Assembly (NCBI GenBank): GCA_965212595.1
Contig: CBDBVE010000007.1
Span: 647,966-711,965, forward strand
From: Poritiphilus sp965212595
GTDB taxonomy: Bacteria > Bacteroidota > Bacteroidia > Flavobacteriales > Flavobacteriaceae
Length of the DNA: 64,000 bases
Reading direction: 5' to 3'
Part shown: in pieces, positions 1 through 9,718 of the stretch
How positions within the stretch are numbered: the stretch's first letter is position 1
Layout: every line of letters begins with the position of its first letter
Position numbers and translations under genes: made by a program
Notes under the pieces: model-generated
Seen by the model: only the letters and a program-made list of their open reading frames with translations
The model's database searches: none
Told to the model about the DNA's origin: nothing

Positions 1-55
1 CACCTTATTTTTACGCGGCCAAAGTTAGCAGTTTTCAATCTAATATCGCAGGTAA

Positions 56-844
56 ATGCAAACGGAAAAAGTAATAGACCATATTGTCAATTGGTTAAAA
101 GATTATGCGACAAATGCAAAAATGGGCGGTTTCGTCATAGGGGTATCGGGAGGAATAGACTCAGCGGTCACCTCTACGCTATGCGCAAAAACCGGATTAA
201 AGCTAATCTGTATAGAAATGCCCATTCATCAGGGGGCCAATCAAGTTAGTCGTGCCTCAAACCACATTGAATGGTTGCAACGAAATTTTGACAACGTTTC
301 CCGGCAGCCGGTAAACCTTACTCCCGTCTTCGACAGCCTGGTGACTGCCTTACCCCCAGTAGAAGATGAAGAGCAGCGTTTTATGTCCTTGGCAAACACC
401 AGAGCAAGATTGCGGATGACCACATTGTACTATTTTGCAGCCTTGAAGCGGTATTTGGTGGCCGGTACCGGTAATAAGGTGGAGGATTTCGGGATAGGGT
501 TTTATACCAAGTATGGAGATGGGGGTGTAGACTTGAGCCCGATTGCCGATCTTTTAAAAACAGAAGTTTACGAAATTGGTGGCTTTCTTGGCGTTAGCGA
601 CGAAATTATGGAAGCAGCCCCAACAGACGGGCTTTGGGGAGACAGCCGTACAGACGAAGATCAGATTGGGGCTTCATACCCCGAATTGGAATGGGCTATG
701 GCAATGAATGATCAGGGAAAAACAGTTGCTGACTTTTCAGGAAGGCAAAGAGAAGTTTTCACTATCTTTAAAAGATTTAATTCTGCGAACAGGCATAAGA
801 TGATTCCGATACCGATTTGTGAGGTTCCTAAAGGGCTGAAATAA
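56..844 (+). CDS. nadE: NH3-dependent NAD(+) synthetase
   Basis: Catalyses the last step of NAD biosynthesis, amidating nicotinic acid adenine dinucleotide with ATP and ammonia in the cytoplasm. The 262-residue protein has the ATP-pyrophosphatase loop SGGIDS at residues 31-36 and the later conserved GTGNKVE segment. Its length fits the short, ammonia-dependent form, because there is no N-terminal nitrilase/glutaminase domain. The ATG at 56 gives a start right at the family N-terminus. A response regulator follows on the same strand after about 165 bases. Recognition is secure; whether ammonia or a separate glutaminase supplies nitrogen cannot be seen here. Confidence 0.95.
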   Translation: MQTEKVIDHIVNWLKDYATNAKMGGFVIGVSGGIDSAVTSTLCAKTGLKLICIEMPIHQGANQVSRASNHIEWLQRNFDNVSRQPVNLTPVFDSLVTALPPVEDEEQRFMSLANTRARLRMTTLYYFAALKRYLVAGTGNKVEDFGIGFYTKYGDGGVDLSPIADLLKTEVYEIGGFLGVSDEIMEAAPTDGLWGDSRTDEDQIGASYPELEWAMAMNDQGKTVADFSGRQREVFTIFKRFNSANRHKMIPIPICEVPKGLK

Positions 845-1010
845 CCTCTCAACTAAGAATCAGGTATTTAAGTCGAATAATGTCGCAAAAATTCGTGTTA
901 ATTAAGAAAAAAAGTACACTTTTGTTTAAGAAATTAGATTATTTAGCCCTACATTGCGTGTCAGTATTTTTAGACGTCCCCAGGCGCTAAAATCTAGAAA
1001 AAGAACCAAA

Positions 1011-1640
1011 ATGATCAAAGTTTTAATTGCAGACAACCACCCGATTGTACGTATGGGAGTAAAGCAGGTACTTAGTTCTGCTTCAGATTTTGAGGTTATT
1101 GACGACGTATCTACTACTTCAGAATTATTCCAAAAGTTAGAAAAGGTAACCCCCGATGTTGTAATGTTAGAGATGGATATTCCTGAAATCAATGGTATTG
1201 CAACTTTGAGAAAGATCAAACAAGAATTTCCGGATATTAAAGTGCTCATTTACAGCGGTCAATCAGAAGATGTATACGCGCTAAGCACGATCAGAGCTGG
1301 TGCTTTTGGATATCTTTCCAAAACAGCGGATTTAGATTATATCATTTCCGCGGTACGCAAAGTTGCCGAGGGTAATATGTTTATTACCAATGAATTGGCG
1401 CAAAGACTTGCGTTCGATGAAGGCACACAAAAGCCGAGAAGATTCTTTAGAAAATTATCTACTCGCGAAGTAGAAGTATTAAAGCTCCTGGCTAGCGGAA
1501 AACGCAACAAGGATGTAGCACTTGGCTTGAATCTCAATGAGAAAACAGTAAGTACCTACAAGGCCCGTTTAATGAAAAAATTAAATGTGGATAATCTTGT
1601 TGATTTACTGCAGCAGGCGAAAGCTCTAGAGCTTTATTAA
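1011..1640 (+). CDS. NarL/FixJ-type response regulator with Glu at the phospho-acceptor position
   Basis: A 209-residue DNA-binding response regulator: receiver domain (about 1-120) and a C-terminal LuxR-type helix-turn-helix (about 142-205, with LSTREVEVLKLLASGKRNKD). The ATG at 1011 was chosen because MIKVLIADNHP is the usual receiver start; a TTG at 954 would add 19 unconserved residues. The residue that should be the phosphorylated Asp is Glu54 (VMLEMDIP instead of the usual LLD.xMP), and the acidic pair near the N-terminus is D8-N9. The switch Lys (GYLSK) is kept. This suggests phosphorylation-independent activity, which is inference. No sensor kinase lies beside it, and a terminator follows directly. 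Confidence 0.88.
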   Translation: MIKVLIADNHPIVRMGVKQVLSSASDFEVIDDVSTTSELFQKLEKVTPDVVMLEMDIPEINGIATLRKIKQEFPDIKVLIYSGQSEDVYALSTIRAGAFGYLSKTADLDYIISAVRKVAEGNMFITNELAQRLAFDEGTQKPRRFFRKLSTREVEVLKLLASGKRNKDVALGLNLNEKTVSTYKARLMKKLNVDNLVDLLQQAKALELY

Positions 1641-1667
1641 AAAATTTCTAACTAATTCAGATAAGGA

Positions 1668-1691
1668 CCTGGCAAATGCCGGGTTTTTTTC
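1668..1691 (+). terminator. Rho-independent terminator after the response regulator
   Basis: CCTGGC, loop AAAT, then GCCGGG, followed by a run of seven T on the plus strand. It begins 28 bases after the response regulator stop codon and lies before the convergent end of dnaG. Confidence 0.8.
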
Positions 1692-1709
1692 TTTAGTAGC
1701 GCCACTTAC

Positions 1710-3689
1710 TTAGGACAAAACCCGATTTAGTTTTTTGTTTAAAAGTTTGTTTAACTGAAGATAATTAACAATCTCTTCAAGTGTTTCCTTATGATCACCA
1801 GAGGATTCTTCGGTGTTTTTCTGAAGCGATTCTATTCTCTTTTTAATCAGATAGCACCGTAGTGTAAGTATGGTCTCGCTAACCAGCTGGGAAATACCTA
1901 TTTCCTTATCTTTCGGATAAATGTCTTTACGTTCCCAATTGTGCAGGGCATACTTCTCTTCTTCCATGAGTATGGAAGATATTTCTGTTACCAGCTCCTG
2001 ATCTAAGTCGGTCATAAATGTATTGACCGAGAAATTCTCATTTTCATTCAAATGAGCAATAAGCAGATAATATATTTTTCTAAATTGTTCATGGGTGAGT
2101 TCAATTTCATCCTCCTGAAGGTCTAAAAACACCTTTTCGTAAACCTTGGCCGCTGTATTCTCCGGTTCCAGAACCAAATCACCATCCTCATTTTCCTTAA
2201 GTAGCAGATCTTCAAACTCCTGTTCTTCTTTCCCGTAGAGCAATAACATTTCGATAATCTTGCGCTCTAATTCGTATTGTATGTTTAGCTTTTCTGAAGA
2301 AGGTTCGTCTTTTACAACTTCAAAAGCTTTCTGCTGTTCTCTGGCGCTTTTTGCGATTTCTGAGGCCTTCTTCTTACCCAATTGAGCCAGGGTGTTAAAT
2401 AAGACCTCTTCCGAAATATTCATGATCCTCGCGCATTCCTGCACATAAACTTCTTTCTTAATCCTGTCAGGAATCTTAGAAATGCTGTTTACAATATCAC
2501 GAATAGTTTCTGCTCTTTTTATGGGGTCGTTTGCCGATTCTGTCGCCAATAGCGATGCCTTAAATTGAATAAAGTCTTTTGCATTTTCCTGTAAGTACAA
2601 AACCACATCTTCGTACTCATTATTCTTCGCAAAACTATCGGGATCCTCACCTTCTGGAAAAGAGCATACTTTGACGTTCATCCCCTGCTCTAATATAAGA
2701 TCTACACCGCGTAGTGAAGCTCTAAGACCCGCCGCATCACCATCGAAAAGTACAGTGATGTTTCTGGTAAGTCTGCTTATAAGCCTTATCTGCTCTGGTG
2801 TAAGAGCAGTACCGCTTGAGGCCACAACATTTTGGATTCCTCTTTGATAGAGTTGAATAACATCTGTATAGCCTTCAACAAGATAGCAATTGTCTTCTTT
2901 GACGATTGTCTTTTTCGCGAAATAGATGCCATAAAGAACCTTGCTTTTATGGTAAATCTCACTTTCTGGTGAATTCAGGTATTTGGCCGCTTTCTTGTCG
3001 TTTGACAAAATTCGTCCTCCAAAACCAAGAACCCTGCCACTCATGGAGTGGATCGGAAAAAGTACCCTGCCCTTAAAACGATCAAATTTCCTTTTCGCAT
3101 TGGGGTCATTACCATCATCCTTAACAATAGTCAGACCAGTCTTTTCAAGATAATCTAGCTGATATCCTTTGTCCAGAGCGGCCTTTGTAAAGGCTTCCCA
3201 TTGATCCAGGCCATAGCCAAGGCCAAATGTTTTAATCGTTTCATCTTTAAAACCCCGCTCTTTGAAATAGGTCAGACCAATAGCCTTCCCCATCTCTGCT
3301 TCCCACAAGGTTTCCTGAAAATACTTTTGCGCAAATTCTGAGACAAGGTACATGCTTTCCCGTTCATTGGCCTCTTGTTTCTGCTCATCTGTACGCTCTG
3401 TTTCTTCAACCTCAATATTGTATTTTTTGGCTAAGTACTTGATGGCTTCAGGATAGGTAAACTGCTCGTGTTCCATCAAAAAGGCAACTACATTGCCTCC
3501 TTTACCACTACTGAAATCCTTCCAGATTTGTTTTACGGGAGAGACCATAAAACTAGGAGTACGCTCATCCGTAAAGGGACTGAGCCCTTTGAAATTAGTA
3601 CCCGATTTCTTGAGATGTACAAAATCACCGATCACCTCCTCAACACGGGAGGCTTCATACACCTGATCTATGGTAGATTTTGAAATCAA
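1710..3689 (-). CDS. dnaG: DNA primase DnaG
   Basis: Synthesises RNA primers for replication, with DnaB helicase as partner. The 659-residue protein has the N-terminal region, the catalytic core, the TOPRIM fold (LVEGYTDVI, then LFDGDAAG) and a long C-terminal helicase-binding part. I chose the TTG at 3689 because it gives ISKSTIDQVYEASRVEEV, the usual flavobacterial beginning; the upstream in-frame extension is unconserved. The N-terminal zinc-finger region lacks the expected ligands: where other DnaG have CPFH and CFGC, this one has SPFT and DFSSGKGG. So the fold is present but probably binds no zinc, which I believe is common in this lineage. Identity is very secure. Confidence 0.95.
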   Translation of the reverse strand: MISKSTIDQVYEASRVEEVIGDFVHLKKSGTNFKGLSPFTDERTPSFMVSPVKQIWKDFSSGKGGNVVAFLMEHEQFTYPEAIKYLAKKYNIEVEETERTDEQKQEANERESMYLVSEFAQKYFQETLWEAEMGKAIGLTYFKERGFKDETIKTFGLGYGLDQWEAFTKAALDKGYQLDYLEKTGLTIVKDDGNDPNAKRKFDRFKGRVLFPIHSMSGRVLGFGGRILSNDKKAAKYLNSPESEIYHKSKVLYGIYFAKKTIVKEDNCYLVEGYTDVIQLYQRGIQNVVASSGTALTPEQIRLISRLTRNITVLFDGDAAGLRASLRGVDLILEQGMNVKVCSFPEGEDPDSFAKNNEYEDVVLYLQENAKDFIQFKASLLATESANDPIKRAETIRDIVNSISKIPDRIKKEVYVQECARIMNISEEVLFNTLAQLGKKKASEIAKSAREQQKAFEVVKDEPSSEKLNIQYELERKIIEMLLLYGKEEQEFEDLLLKENEDGDLVLEPENTAAKVYEKVFLDLQEDEIELTHEQFRKIYYLLIAHLNENENFSVNTFMTDLDQELVTEISSILMEEEKYALHNWERKDIYPKDKEIGISQLVSETILTLRCYLIKKRIESLQKNTEESSGDHKETLEEIVNYLQLNKLLNKKLNRVLS

Positions 3690-3809
3690 AGTTAGACAAT
3701 TAGCAGAGGATAAAAATAAGCAAACCAAGGCGGTCTAAAAAGCCTTTTTCTCTCGTCGGATTTCATAATTATGTAATTTAGAACAAATCTCTAAAAAAGC
3801 AGCTTTAAA

Positions 3810-4055
3810 ATGATCTTGTTTTTCGGTACGCGACCAGGAAAGCGGAAGTCCAAGTACCTCTTAAGTACTGAGTGTTCACATTGCAGGCAGATAGGGACAT
3901 TGCAAGCTCTAAAAGTCCCCAACTATTTTCATCTGTTTTGGATTCCAATATTCAAAGTATATACTTCACATTTACTGGAATGCGATCATTGCAAAAAAGT
4001 ATATTTCAAAGAAGAATTTACCCCTGAAATGAAAAAAGCCTTTGACAATATGTGA
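3810..4055 (+). CDS. Small zinc-ribbon protein
   Basis: An 81-residue protein with two CxxC knuckles (CSHC near residue 23 and CDHC near residue 59) separated by a hydrophobic stretch, as in the zinc-ribbon family often found in Bacteroidota. It has no catalytic domain. The function is unknown; a nucleic-acid or protein-binding role is only a guess. It is transcribed divergently from dnaG, and the space between them holds the promoters of both. Confidence 0.75.
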   Translation: MILFFGTRPGKRKSKYLLSTECSHCRQIGTLQALKVPNYFHLFWIPIFKVYTSHLLECDHCKKVYFKEEFTPEMKKAFDNM

Positions 4056-4483
4056 ATAAGGGTAAGAGGTTTTATCTCATATCCTAGCCTCATAAAGGCT
4101 CAAAAAAAAATCTTAAAACCTTCCGGAGCGGCGTTAATATTTATATAGAAAAGATAACATTTGTATTTCAGAATTTCATTATTTTTCTCAAAAATACTTC
4201 ACTTAACAACTTCATTATCAATATTTTAAATCCCAATTCTACAACCTACTTCTTTTTTTAGAAGCCCGTGATACTTTTTCCCAGGCTGTAAGCAGGGCGA
4301 ACTAAACCGTAACTAAACATATGTCGGGAGAGCAATTTCAAATATCCTGGCACCAGGTTGCCTCCGGCCGGGTCAACAATGGAAACATACTTCAACTGCT
4401 GAAATTAGGAATGCTCAGGACAAATTTTCCGTTCAGAATAGCTTGAAGCGCTAAAAACAATTTAAAACCTTAAAAAAATTACC
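4056..4483. other. 428-base intergenic region without a convincing gene
   Basis: AT-rich DNA between the zinc-ribbon gene and the lipoprotein gene. It contains a possible 41-codon reading frame on the plus strand (4321-4446, ATG to TGA) with no recognisable features, and a short inverted repeat AGCCT-CATA-AAGGCT near 4085 followed by A rather than T on the plus strand. I see no riboswitch or RNA gene. It probably holds the lipoprotein promoter and 5' leader. Confidence 0.4.
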
Positions 4484-5902
4484 ATGAAAAATTTAAAAAT
4501 ATTTGCATTTATATTGATGTCATTTGCGCTGTTGGCCTCCTGTAGTGACGACGATGATTTTGTAATTGAAGATCCTGTAACTGATGGAGGTGATGATGAT
4601 GGAGATGGAGATGACGGTGATGATACCGTCGATTTCGTCGGGGCGGTATATGCCATGACCAACGGAGAGGGTCAGGTAGACGGTACCAACATTCAGGGTC
4701 CTAATGTAATTGTGGCCTATGGCCGAAATGCCGATGGATCTTTAACGCCAATTGGCCCTAATCCCACGGGAGGCAATGGTGGCGACTTTGACGGCGGGGA
4801 AGGTTTGGACCCCTTAATTTCGGCCTATGCGCTTACTAAAACAGATGACAATGAGCAGTTACTTGCTGTAAATGCGGGCAGCAATACTATCAGCTCGTTT
4901 AATATTAACGACGATTACGCTCTTGAACTTGTAGGTTCTCAACCCACTGGCGACTTGGGGCCTAATAGTATCGCTTATTCCGAAAGAGCAAATGCAGCAG
5001 ATGGTTTAAAAGGTATTGTCTATGTGGCCAATATTACCCGGCAGGAGTTCCTGGCAGGTGGAGAACCCGAACAACAGGGAAGCGTAACAGGTTACTGGCT
5101 ATCAGAAGACGGATCGCTTTCGCCTATAGCAGGTTCAACACGGGATTTAGAAAACCGGCCCTCTGCCATACAATTTTCACCAGATGGAAACTGGTTAGTA
5201 GTGGCTTCAATTAATTCGGGAGCGGCCGCACTGGCTTCCGGAAGTGAGGATGAACTCGTGGTCTACGGTGTAAACGTAGATGGTACGCTTAGCCCAAACC
5301 GGGTTGCCGGTGCTACCTCCACCTTAAGAGGCAATGCAGAAGGCAGAAATCTTCCTTCGGCGATCGGGTTTCAAATCGTTGGCGATAACTATGTCGTGGT
5401 CACCGAGGCCAGAGAGTTTCAACCAGACGGTACTCCTCCAGCTTTCCCTGCACTTCAGGACGGGTCTGTTTCTACCTGGCAGATTCAGGCAGACGGGAGT
5501 CTTAATCCTATTAGCCTGGACGTAAGATCTGGTGAAGGAAATACCGGTAGAACAGCCTGTTGGTTAGACTTTACCTCAGACGGCAATACGTTTTTTGTAT
5601 CTAACGCGATTGAAGCGGGATTGGCTTCATTCAGTTTCAGTAACGGTACTGTTGAGTTAATAGATCAGACTGCCGCCCAGGGCACGGGTACCGGAGGAGC
5701 AGATAATGGCCCAGACGCTTTTGCCAGTACCGAAGGGTGGATAGATCTTTGGATCTCCGATGATGGAGAATATTTATATCAGCTCTTTGGTTTGGACGGT
5801 ACCATTGGTATTTATAGAATTAATGGACAGTCCTTAGAATTTGTGGGGGAAGAATCAGGAAATCTTCCGGATACAAATACACAAGGAATTGTAGCGATAT
5901 AG
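4484..5902 (+). CDS. Surface lipoprotein with lactonase-like beta-propeller
   Basis: A 472-residue exported lipoprotein. The signal peptide ends in a lipobox (LLASC, Cys20) and is followed by acidic residues (SDDDD) and an Asp/Gly-rich linker at about residues 35-50. The remainder has repeated blades with motifs such as SAIQFSPDGNWLVV and IDLWISDDGEYLYQL, resembling YncE/6-phosphogluconolactonase-type seven-bladed propellers. Acidic residues after the lipid-modified Cys are a known surface-export signal in Bacteroidota. No catalytic residues can be assigned, so an enzyme function is not claimed. It stands alone and ends at a shared bidirectional terminator. Confidence 0.75.
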   Translation: MKNLKIFAFILMSFALLASCSDDDDFVIEDPVTDGGDDDGDGDDGDDTVDFVGAVYAMTNGEGQVDGTNIQGPNVIVAYGRNADGSLTPIGPNPTGGNGGDFDGGEGLDPLISAYALTKTDDNEQLLAVNAGSNTISSFNINDDYALELVGSQPTGDLGPNSIAYSERANAADGLKGIVYVANITRQEFLAGGEPEQQGSVTGYWLSEDGSLSPIAGSTRDLENRPSAIQFSPDGNWLVVASINSGAAALASGSEDELVVYGVNVDGTLSPNRVAGATSTLRGNAEGRNLPSAIGFQIVGDNYVVVTEAREFQPDGTPPAFPALQDGSVSTWQIQADGSLNPISLDVRSGEGNTGRTACWLDFTSDGNTFFVSNAIEAGLASFSFSNGTVELIDQTAAQGTGTGGADNGPDAFASTEGWIDLWISDDGEYLYQLFGLDGTIGIYRINGQSLEFVGEESGNLPDTNTQGIVAI

Positions 5903-5921
5903 TGTTGAAGTAGGTGTTTGT

Positions 5922-5961
5922 AAAAAGCCACCCGGGATATGAGGTTCCAGGTGGCTTTTTT
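5922..5961. terminator. Bidirectional terminator between convergent genes
   Basis: An inverted repeat AAAAAGCCACC...GGTGGCTTTTTT lies between the lipoprotein stop (5902) and the stop of the convergent outer-membrane protein gene (5982). T runs are present in both directions, so it can serve both genes. Confidence 0.85.
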
Positions 5962-5981
5962 GATGTAGAACTAAAAGCTGG

Positions 5982-7052
5982 CTATAAATCAAATCTTAAA
6001 CCCAGAGAAATATTGCGTTGCTTTATAGGGGCATCCTTAAAAATTGGATTGAGATCGTATTTCGCATAAAGCAAAATCCCTTCAACTCCTACATAAGCAC
6101 TTAAACCGTAAATAAGATTGCTTGTATTATAACCTCTTTTGAACTTATCTTTTACGCGATTTCCATCTCGGTTATACTTTAATTTCTGTCGGGTTCCTAT
6201 ATTAAATCCACCATATCCTCCGATACCTAGGCGAAATTGCCTATGTAGAGAATATCGTATTCTATCCTCTGTCCTATTCACTCTAGACGGGCCAAACTCT
6301 AAATGAACAGGAAATACAAGATTATCCATCCGCAGTTTGGATTTTTCGAGATTGAACTCAAATTCCTGAAGTTCTGTCTGGTCTCCATTTTCGACAAAAT
6401 ATTGATTGTCATCAGGTTTTAAACCATTAAACTGAAACGAAAAGCCGTAGTTAAAACGCATAAAATTGGTATTCTTAAAGACCCTCGTTCTCCACGCCCA
6501 ACCAAGTTCGAAAAAACGACTCCCACCTACTTTATACGGTGAGTCATCCAGACCCTGCCCTTCTATAATCGCATTGTTAAACCCTATGGCCAGAACAAGG
6601 TCTGAATAGGTACGACGGTCATATCTCAACACACGCTGATGCCCGGAGTTGAATGAAATACCAAAAATCCTATTGCTATCTTCGTCCTCGGTACCTATAC
6701 CCATTACGGCCCGGCGAGGATTATCATTTAGATCCAACTCTCCATTTCTCTGTATCAATGCAATCTGATTGTCTAATATTGCTATTTTGTTCTCAATATT
6801 TCTAGCATGTAGTTCTGCGGCTTCCTTCTTTAACACTTCAGCCTCTTCCCTGCCTATTTCGTTTCGTCTTAGGCTTTCATTGATACGCACTATTTTCTTC
6901 TTCAATGCCTTCTTTTCTAATTGAGTGACTTCGGTCTTTTTCGTTTCTAACTGCTGAATTCTTTTCTCAGCCACTGACGTTTCCTGCGCATGGGCTTTTG
7001 AGAAAAGCAGCGCGAAAAGCATCAGAAGAAATAATTTGCTTAAGGTGTTCAT
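5982..7052 (-). CDS. Outer-membrane beta-barrel protein with N-terminal coiled coil
   Basis: A 356-residue exported protein. A signal peptide (cleavage probably after SKAHA) is followed by a charged, heptad-rich helical segment at about residues 25-100, then alternating hydrophobic strands ending in LGLRFDL, the terminal aromatic typical of an outer-membrane barrel. No family is recognised. It lies downstream of the anti-sigma and ECF sigma genes on the same strand, so it may be co-transcribed with or controlled by that sigma factor; this is inferred from order only. Confidence 0.7.
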   Translation of the reverse strand: MNTLSKLFLLMLFALLFSKAHAQETSVAEKRIQQLETKKTEVTQLEKKALKKKIVRINESLRRNEIGREEAEVLKKEAAELHARNIENKIAILDNQIALIQRNGELDLNDNPRRAVMGIGTEDEDSNRIFGISFNSGHQRVLRYDRRTYSDLVLAIGFNNAIIEGQGLDDSPYKVGGSRFFELGWAWRTRVFKNTNFMRFNYGFSFQFNGLKPDDNQYFVENGDQTELQEFEFNLEKSKLRMDNLVFPVHLEFGPSRVNRTEDRIRYSLHRQFRLGIGGYGGFNIGTRQKLKYNRDGNRVKDKFKRGYNTSNLIYGLSAYVGVEGILLYAKYDLNPIFKDAPIKQRNISLGLRFDL

Positions 7053-7189
7053 AATTCTTGTTTTGATTTTACCCTTTCTATCAGATCCGATTAAGGATCA
7101 CCAGGAAAAAGCATTTTTAATTGATGAATAAATCTCCCTGTCCTTCATTATAAAATGAAGAAATCTCATTGGTTTTATGTTTTCTCGGA

Positions 7190-7938
7190 TTAGTTGTTCC
7201 TGTCGGCCACGGCAGTGCGCACTTTAATAAAGCCGGCCTTTAATTTTTCAAAAATCTGGTCTCTAAATGTCTGGTCTAATTCATCTTCAACTTCCGTCAG
7301 CAAGGCCATGGCATCTACAGTCTTATCCTGGCGGAAAATTTTATCGGTCAGTATTTCTCTCTGGGCCCTTCTAATTAGTGAATCTACTTCTGCATCTGTT
7401 AGCTCACCATCTCCTTGTTCAAGAAGATTCACCTGGGCAACCACTTCAGCTATTTTGGTATCTATAAGCGTTTCCTCCCTATCTTTCTTTGTAATTGCAA
7501 GCTCTTCCCTGTACATTATTTAGTTCAACAGTAGATACAATTATCTCCTCCTTGGGCGCAACATAGGTTTCTTGCCCGCTCTTAATAGCAGCCTCCTTTC
7601 CTTCAACAAGCATATCAGTCTCTTTTAACTCGGGTTCAAGGTGTTTTTGCCCGGCTTCAGGCACCTTATCTTCTCTAACTTCCTTGACCGTCTCTACAGG
7701 AGTGTTTACAACTTCTACCGGGTCTTCATTTGTGTCTTGCCTACCAAAAAATCCTATAGATAATGCGAGAAGGCCCAGAAAAACTAGCGGCAATAGCGTA
7801 CCAAAACACTTTGGGTTTGCGGGGTTCTTCCACGGTGTCAAGCTGCTCAGAAATCTTCTCCCACGCTCGCTCCGATGGTTTTATACTTCGTTCGCTTAAC
7901 TTCTTTTTGCTTTGTTTTTCTAAATTATTCCACGTCAT
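7190..7938 (-). pseudogene. Anti-sigma-factor-like membrane protein, reading frame broken twice
   Basis: Read through, this is one protein of about 248 residues: a cytoplasmic N-terminus with a SERSIKPSERAWEKI segment, one membrane span at about residues 47-63 (FLGLLALSIGFFG after correction), and a long acidic periplasmic part. The frame is broken at 7779-7783 (one A too many in a run of five on the plus strand) and at 7507-7509 (one C too many in CCC). Removing one base at each point restores a continuous protein. It sits directly after an ECF sigma gene, the standard place for its membrane anti-sigma partner. Both breaks are single-base additions in homopolymers, so sequence error is likelier than decay. 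Confidence 0.65.
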
Positions 7939-7970
7939 TTTCTTCGTATTTAACCCACATAAATCTATTA

Positions 7971-8565
7971 TTAGGCCTTGTTTGATTTGTAAGCCCTTTC
8001 AGAAAGTTCCAGTGTCCTGATCTTTTCCTGCAATAACCTCCTGGCCTTAAAGAGCTGTGATTTGGAGGTACTTACCGATATTTTAAGCATCTCGGCAATC
8101 TCTGCATGTTTATAGCCGTCTATGGCATACAACACAAAAACCGTTTTGTATCCTTCTGGCAGGGTGTCTATCAGCATTTGAATATGAGCTACATCCAGGG
8201 CTTCGGAAATTGTTGTTGGCTCAAAACCTTTTTTCTCGTATACCTCATCGTCATATACTACAAACTGCCTTTTTCTTAAGAAAGAAATACATTCTCTAAT
8301 GATAATTCTCCTTATCCATCCTTCAAAACTACCCTGATGCCTTAAAAGTCTCTAAATGTTTAAAAACCTTTACAAAACCGTTGATCATAGCATCCTCGGC
8401 AAAGTGCAGGTCTTTAATATATTGCCTGCAAACACTAAGCATTTTTGGCGAGTAGGTGTCATACAAGACCCGTTGCGCTTCCCTACTGCCAGAAGCCGCT
8501 CTCTTAATCAGTACTTTCTCATTCTTGTAAAATGGAATGATCTTCAAAGGGTTTAATTTTTTCAT
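7971..8565 (-). pseudogene. ECF RNA polymerase sigma factor, reading frame broken once
   Basis: With one base removed this encodes a 197-residue sigma-70 family protein: region 2 (REAQRVLYDTYSPKMLSVC and the following helix) and region 4 (LPEGYKTVFVLYAIDGYKHA, then a helix-turn-helix). The break is at 8340-8341, where a CC on the plus strand should be a single C. After correction the frame runs FKHLETFKHQGSFEGWIRRI, a typical ECF joint. Its usual job would be to direct RNA polymerase to cell-envelope promoters, held back by the adjacent membrane anti-sigma protein. The start at 8565 gives a complete N-terminus. Confidence 0.75.
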
Positions 8566-8660
8566 TTGGTCTTCTATGTAGTAAGACGAATTGAAGCTAG
8601 AAAAAGTTGCCTGAGCTCAAAAGTTTTTAATAAATAAGATAAGGAAGAAACCTAAGATCG

Positions 8661-9640
8661 TTATTTCTTTCGATCTACCACATAATTTACCATCAAGAAA
8701 AGTGCCTCTTTATAGTCAGAATCCGGGTATGGTTTTAACAGATCCAGCGCCGCGTTCTTAAACTTATGCATTTTGTTTTCGGCATAAGAAAGGCCTCCTT
8801 TATCTTTTACAAAGTTGATTACTTCTTTTACCCTTTTTTTGTTTCTGTTATGGTTTTTTACTGAGTTGATCAACCATTTTTTCTCTTTAGGGTCTGATTG
8901 GTTCAAGGCATGGATCAGTGGAAGGGTCATCTTCTGTTCCTTAATATCAATTCCTGTTGGTTTCCCTATCTTCTCTTCGCCATAATCAAAAAGGTCATCC
9001 TTTATTTGAAATGCCATGCCGCAGAGTTCTCCAAATTTTCTAAAGGTTTCAACTTCGGGGGTATCGGGCTTAACAGAGCATGCTCCTATACTGCAGCAGG
9101 CGGCGATTCAGGGTAGCTGTTTTTTGGCGAATGATATCGTAATAGATATCTTCATCAATATCTAAACGCCTGGCCTTTTCTAATTGCAGGAGTTCTCCCT
9201 CACTAATTTCCCGCATTGCAACCGAAATGATACGCAACAAATCAAAATCTCCGTGATCTACTGAAAGGAGCATCCCCCTGGCTAGTAAGAAGTCGCCAAC
9301 CAATACGGCAATTTTATTTTTCCCAGAGGGCGTTGATAGAAAAGAAACCTCTTCTTTTATTACTATCATCCACCACATCGTCATGAACAAGGCTTGCCGT
9401 ATGAATCAACTCTATTACCGAAGCCCCGCGGTAAGTGCGCTCGTTTACTTCTCCGTTATTGAGCAATTTAGCGGTCAGAAACACGAACATTGGTCGCATT
9501 TGCTTTCCCTTACGGTTAACAATATAATAAGTAATCCGGTTTAAAAGAGCCACTTTTGATGTCATGGACTCGTGAAACTTTTCTTCAAAAAGTTCCATTT
9601 CCTTTTGAACAGGTTCCTTTATTTGAGCTACAACTTTCAC
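8661..9640 (-). pseudogene. Polyprenyl diphosphate synthase, reading frame broken twice
   Basis: Trans-prenyltransferase that builds the isoprenoid chain for menaquinone or polyprenyl carriers. Read through, it is 325 residues with the first Asp-rich motif (VHDDVVDDS), GKQMRP, and the second Asp-rich motif (IKDDLFDYG), all in the correct order. The frame breaks at 9322-9324 (CCC, one too many) and at 9107-9108 (TT, one too many). Single-base removal gives ALWKNKIAVLVGD and TATLIAACCSIGA respectively. This enzyme is normally indispensable and no second copy is in the window, which argues that the breaks are sequencing artefacts. It lies on the same strand as rlmN and queA. Confidence 0.82.
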
Positions 9641-9718
9641 AGGTTAATTTGATATCAGCCGCATAAAATTAGGGAAAATAAAAAGGTTAAATCAGTATTG
9701 TGAATCAGGAATTTTCAA

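Noticed and set aside
4321..4446. 41-codon reading frame on the plus strand as a small gene or leader peptide
   Set aside because: No ribosome site, no biased composition, no hairpin or pathway gene behind it; expected by chance.
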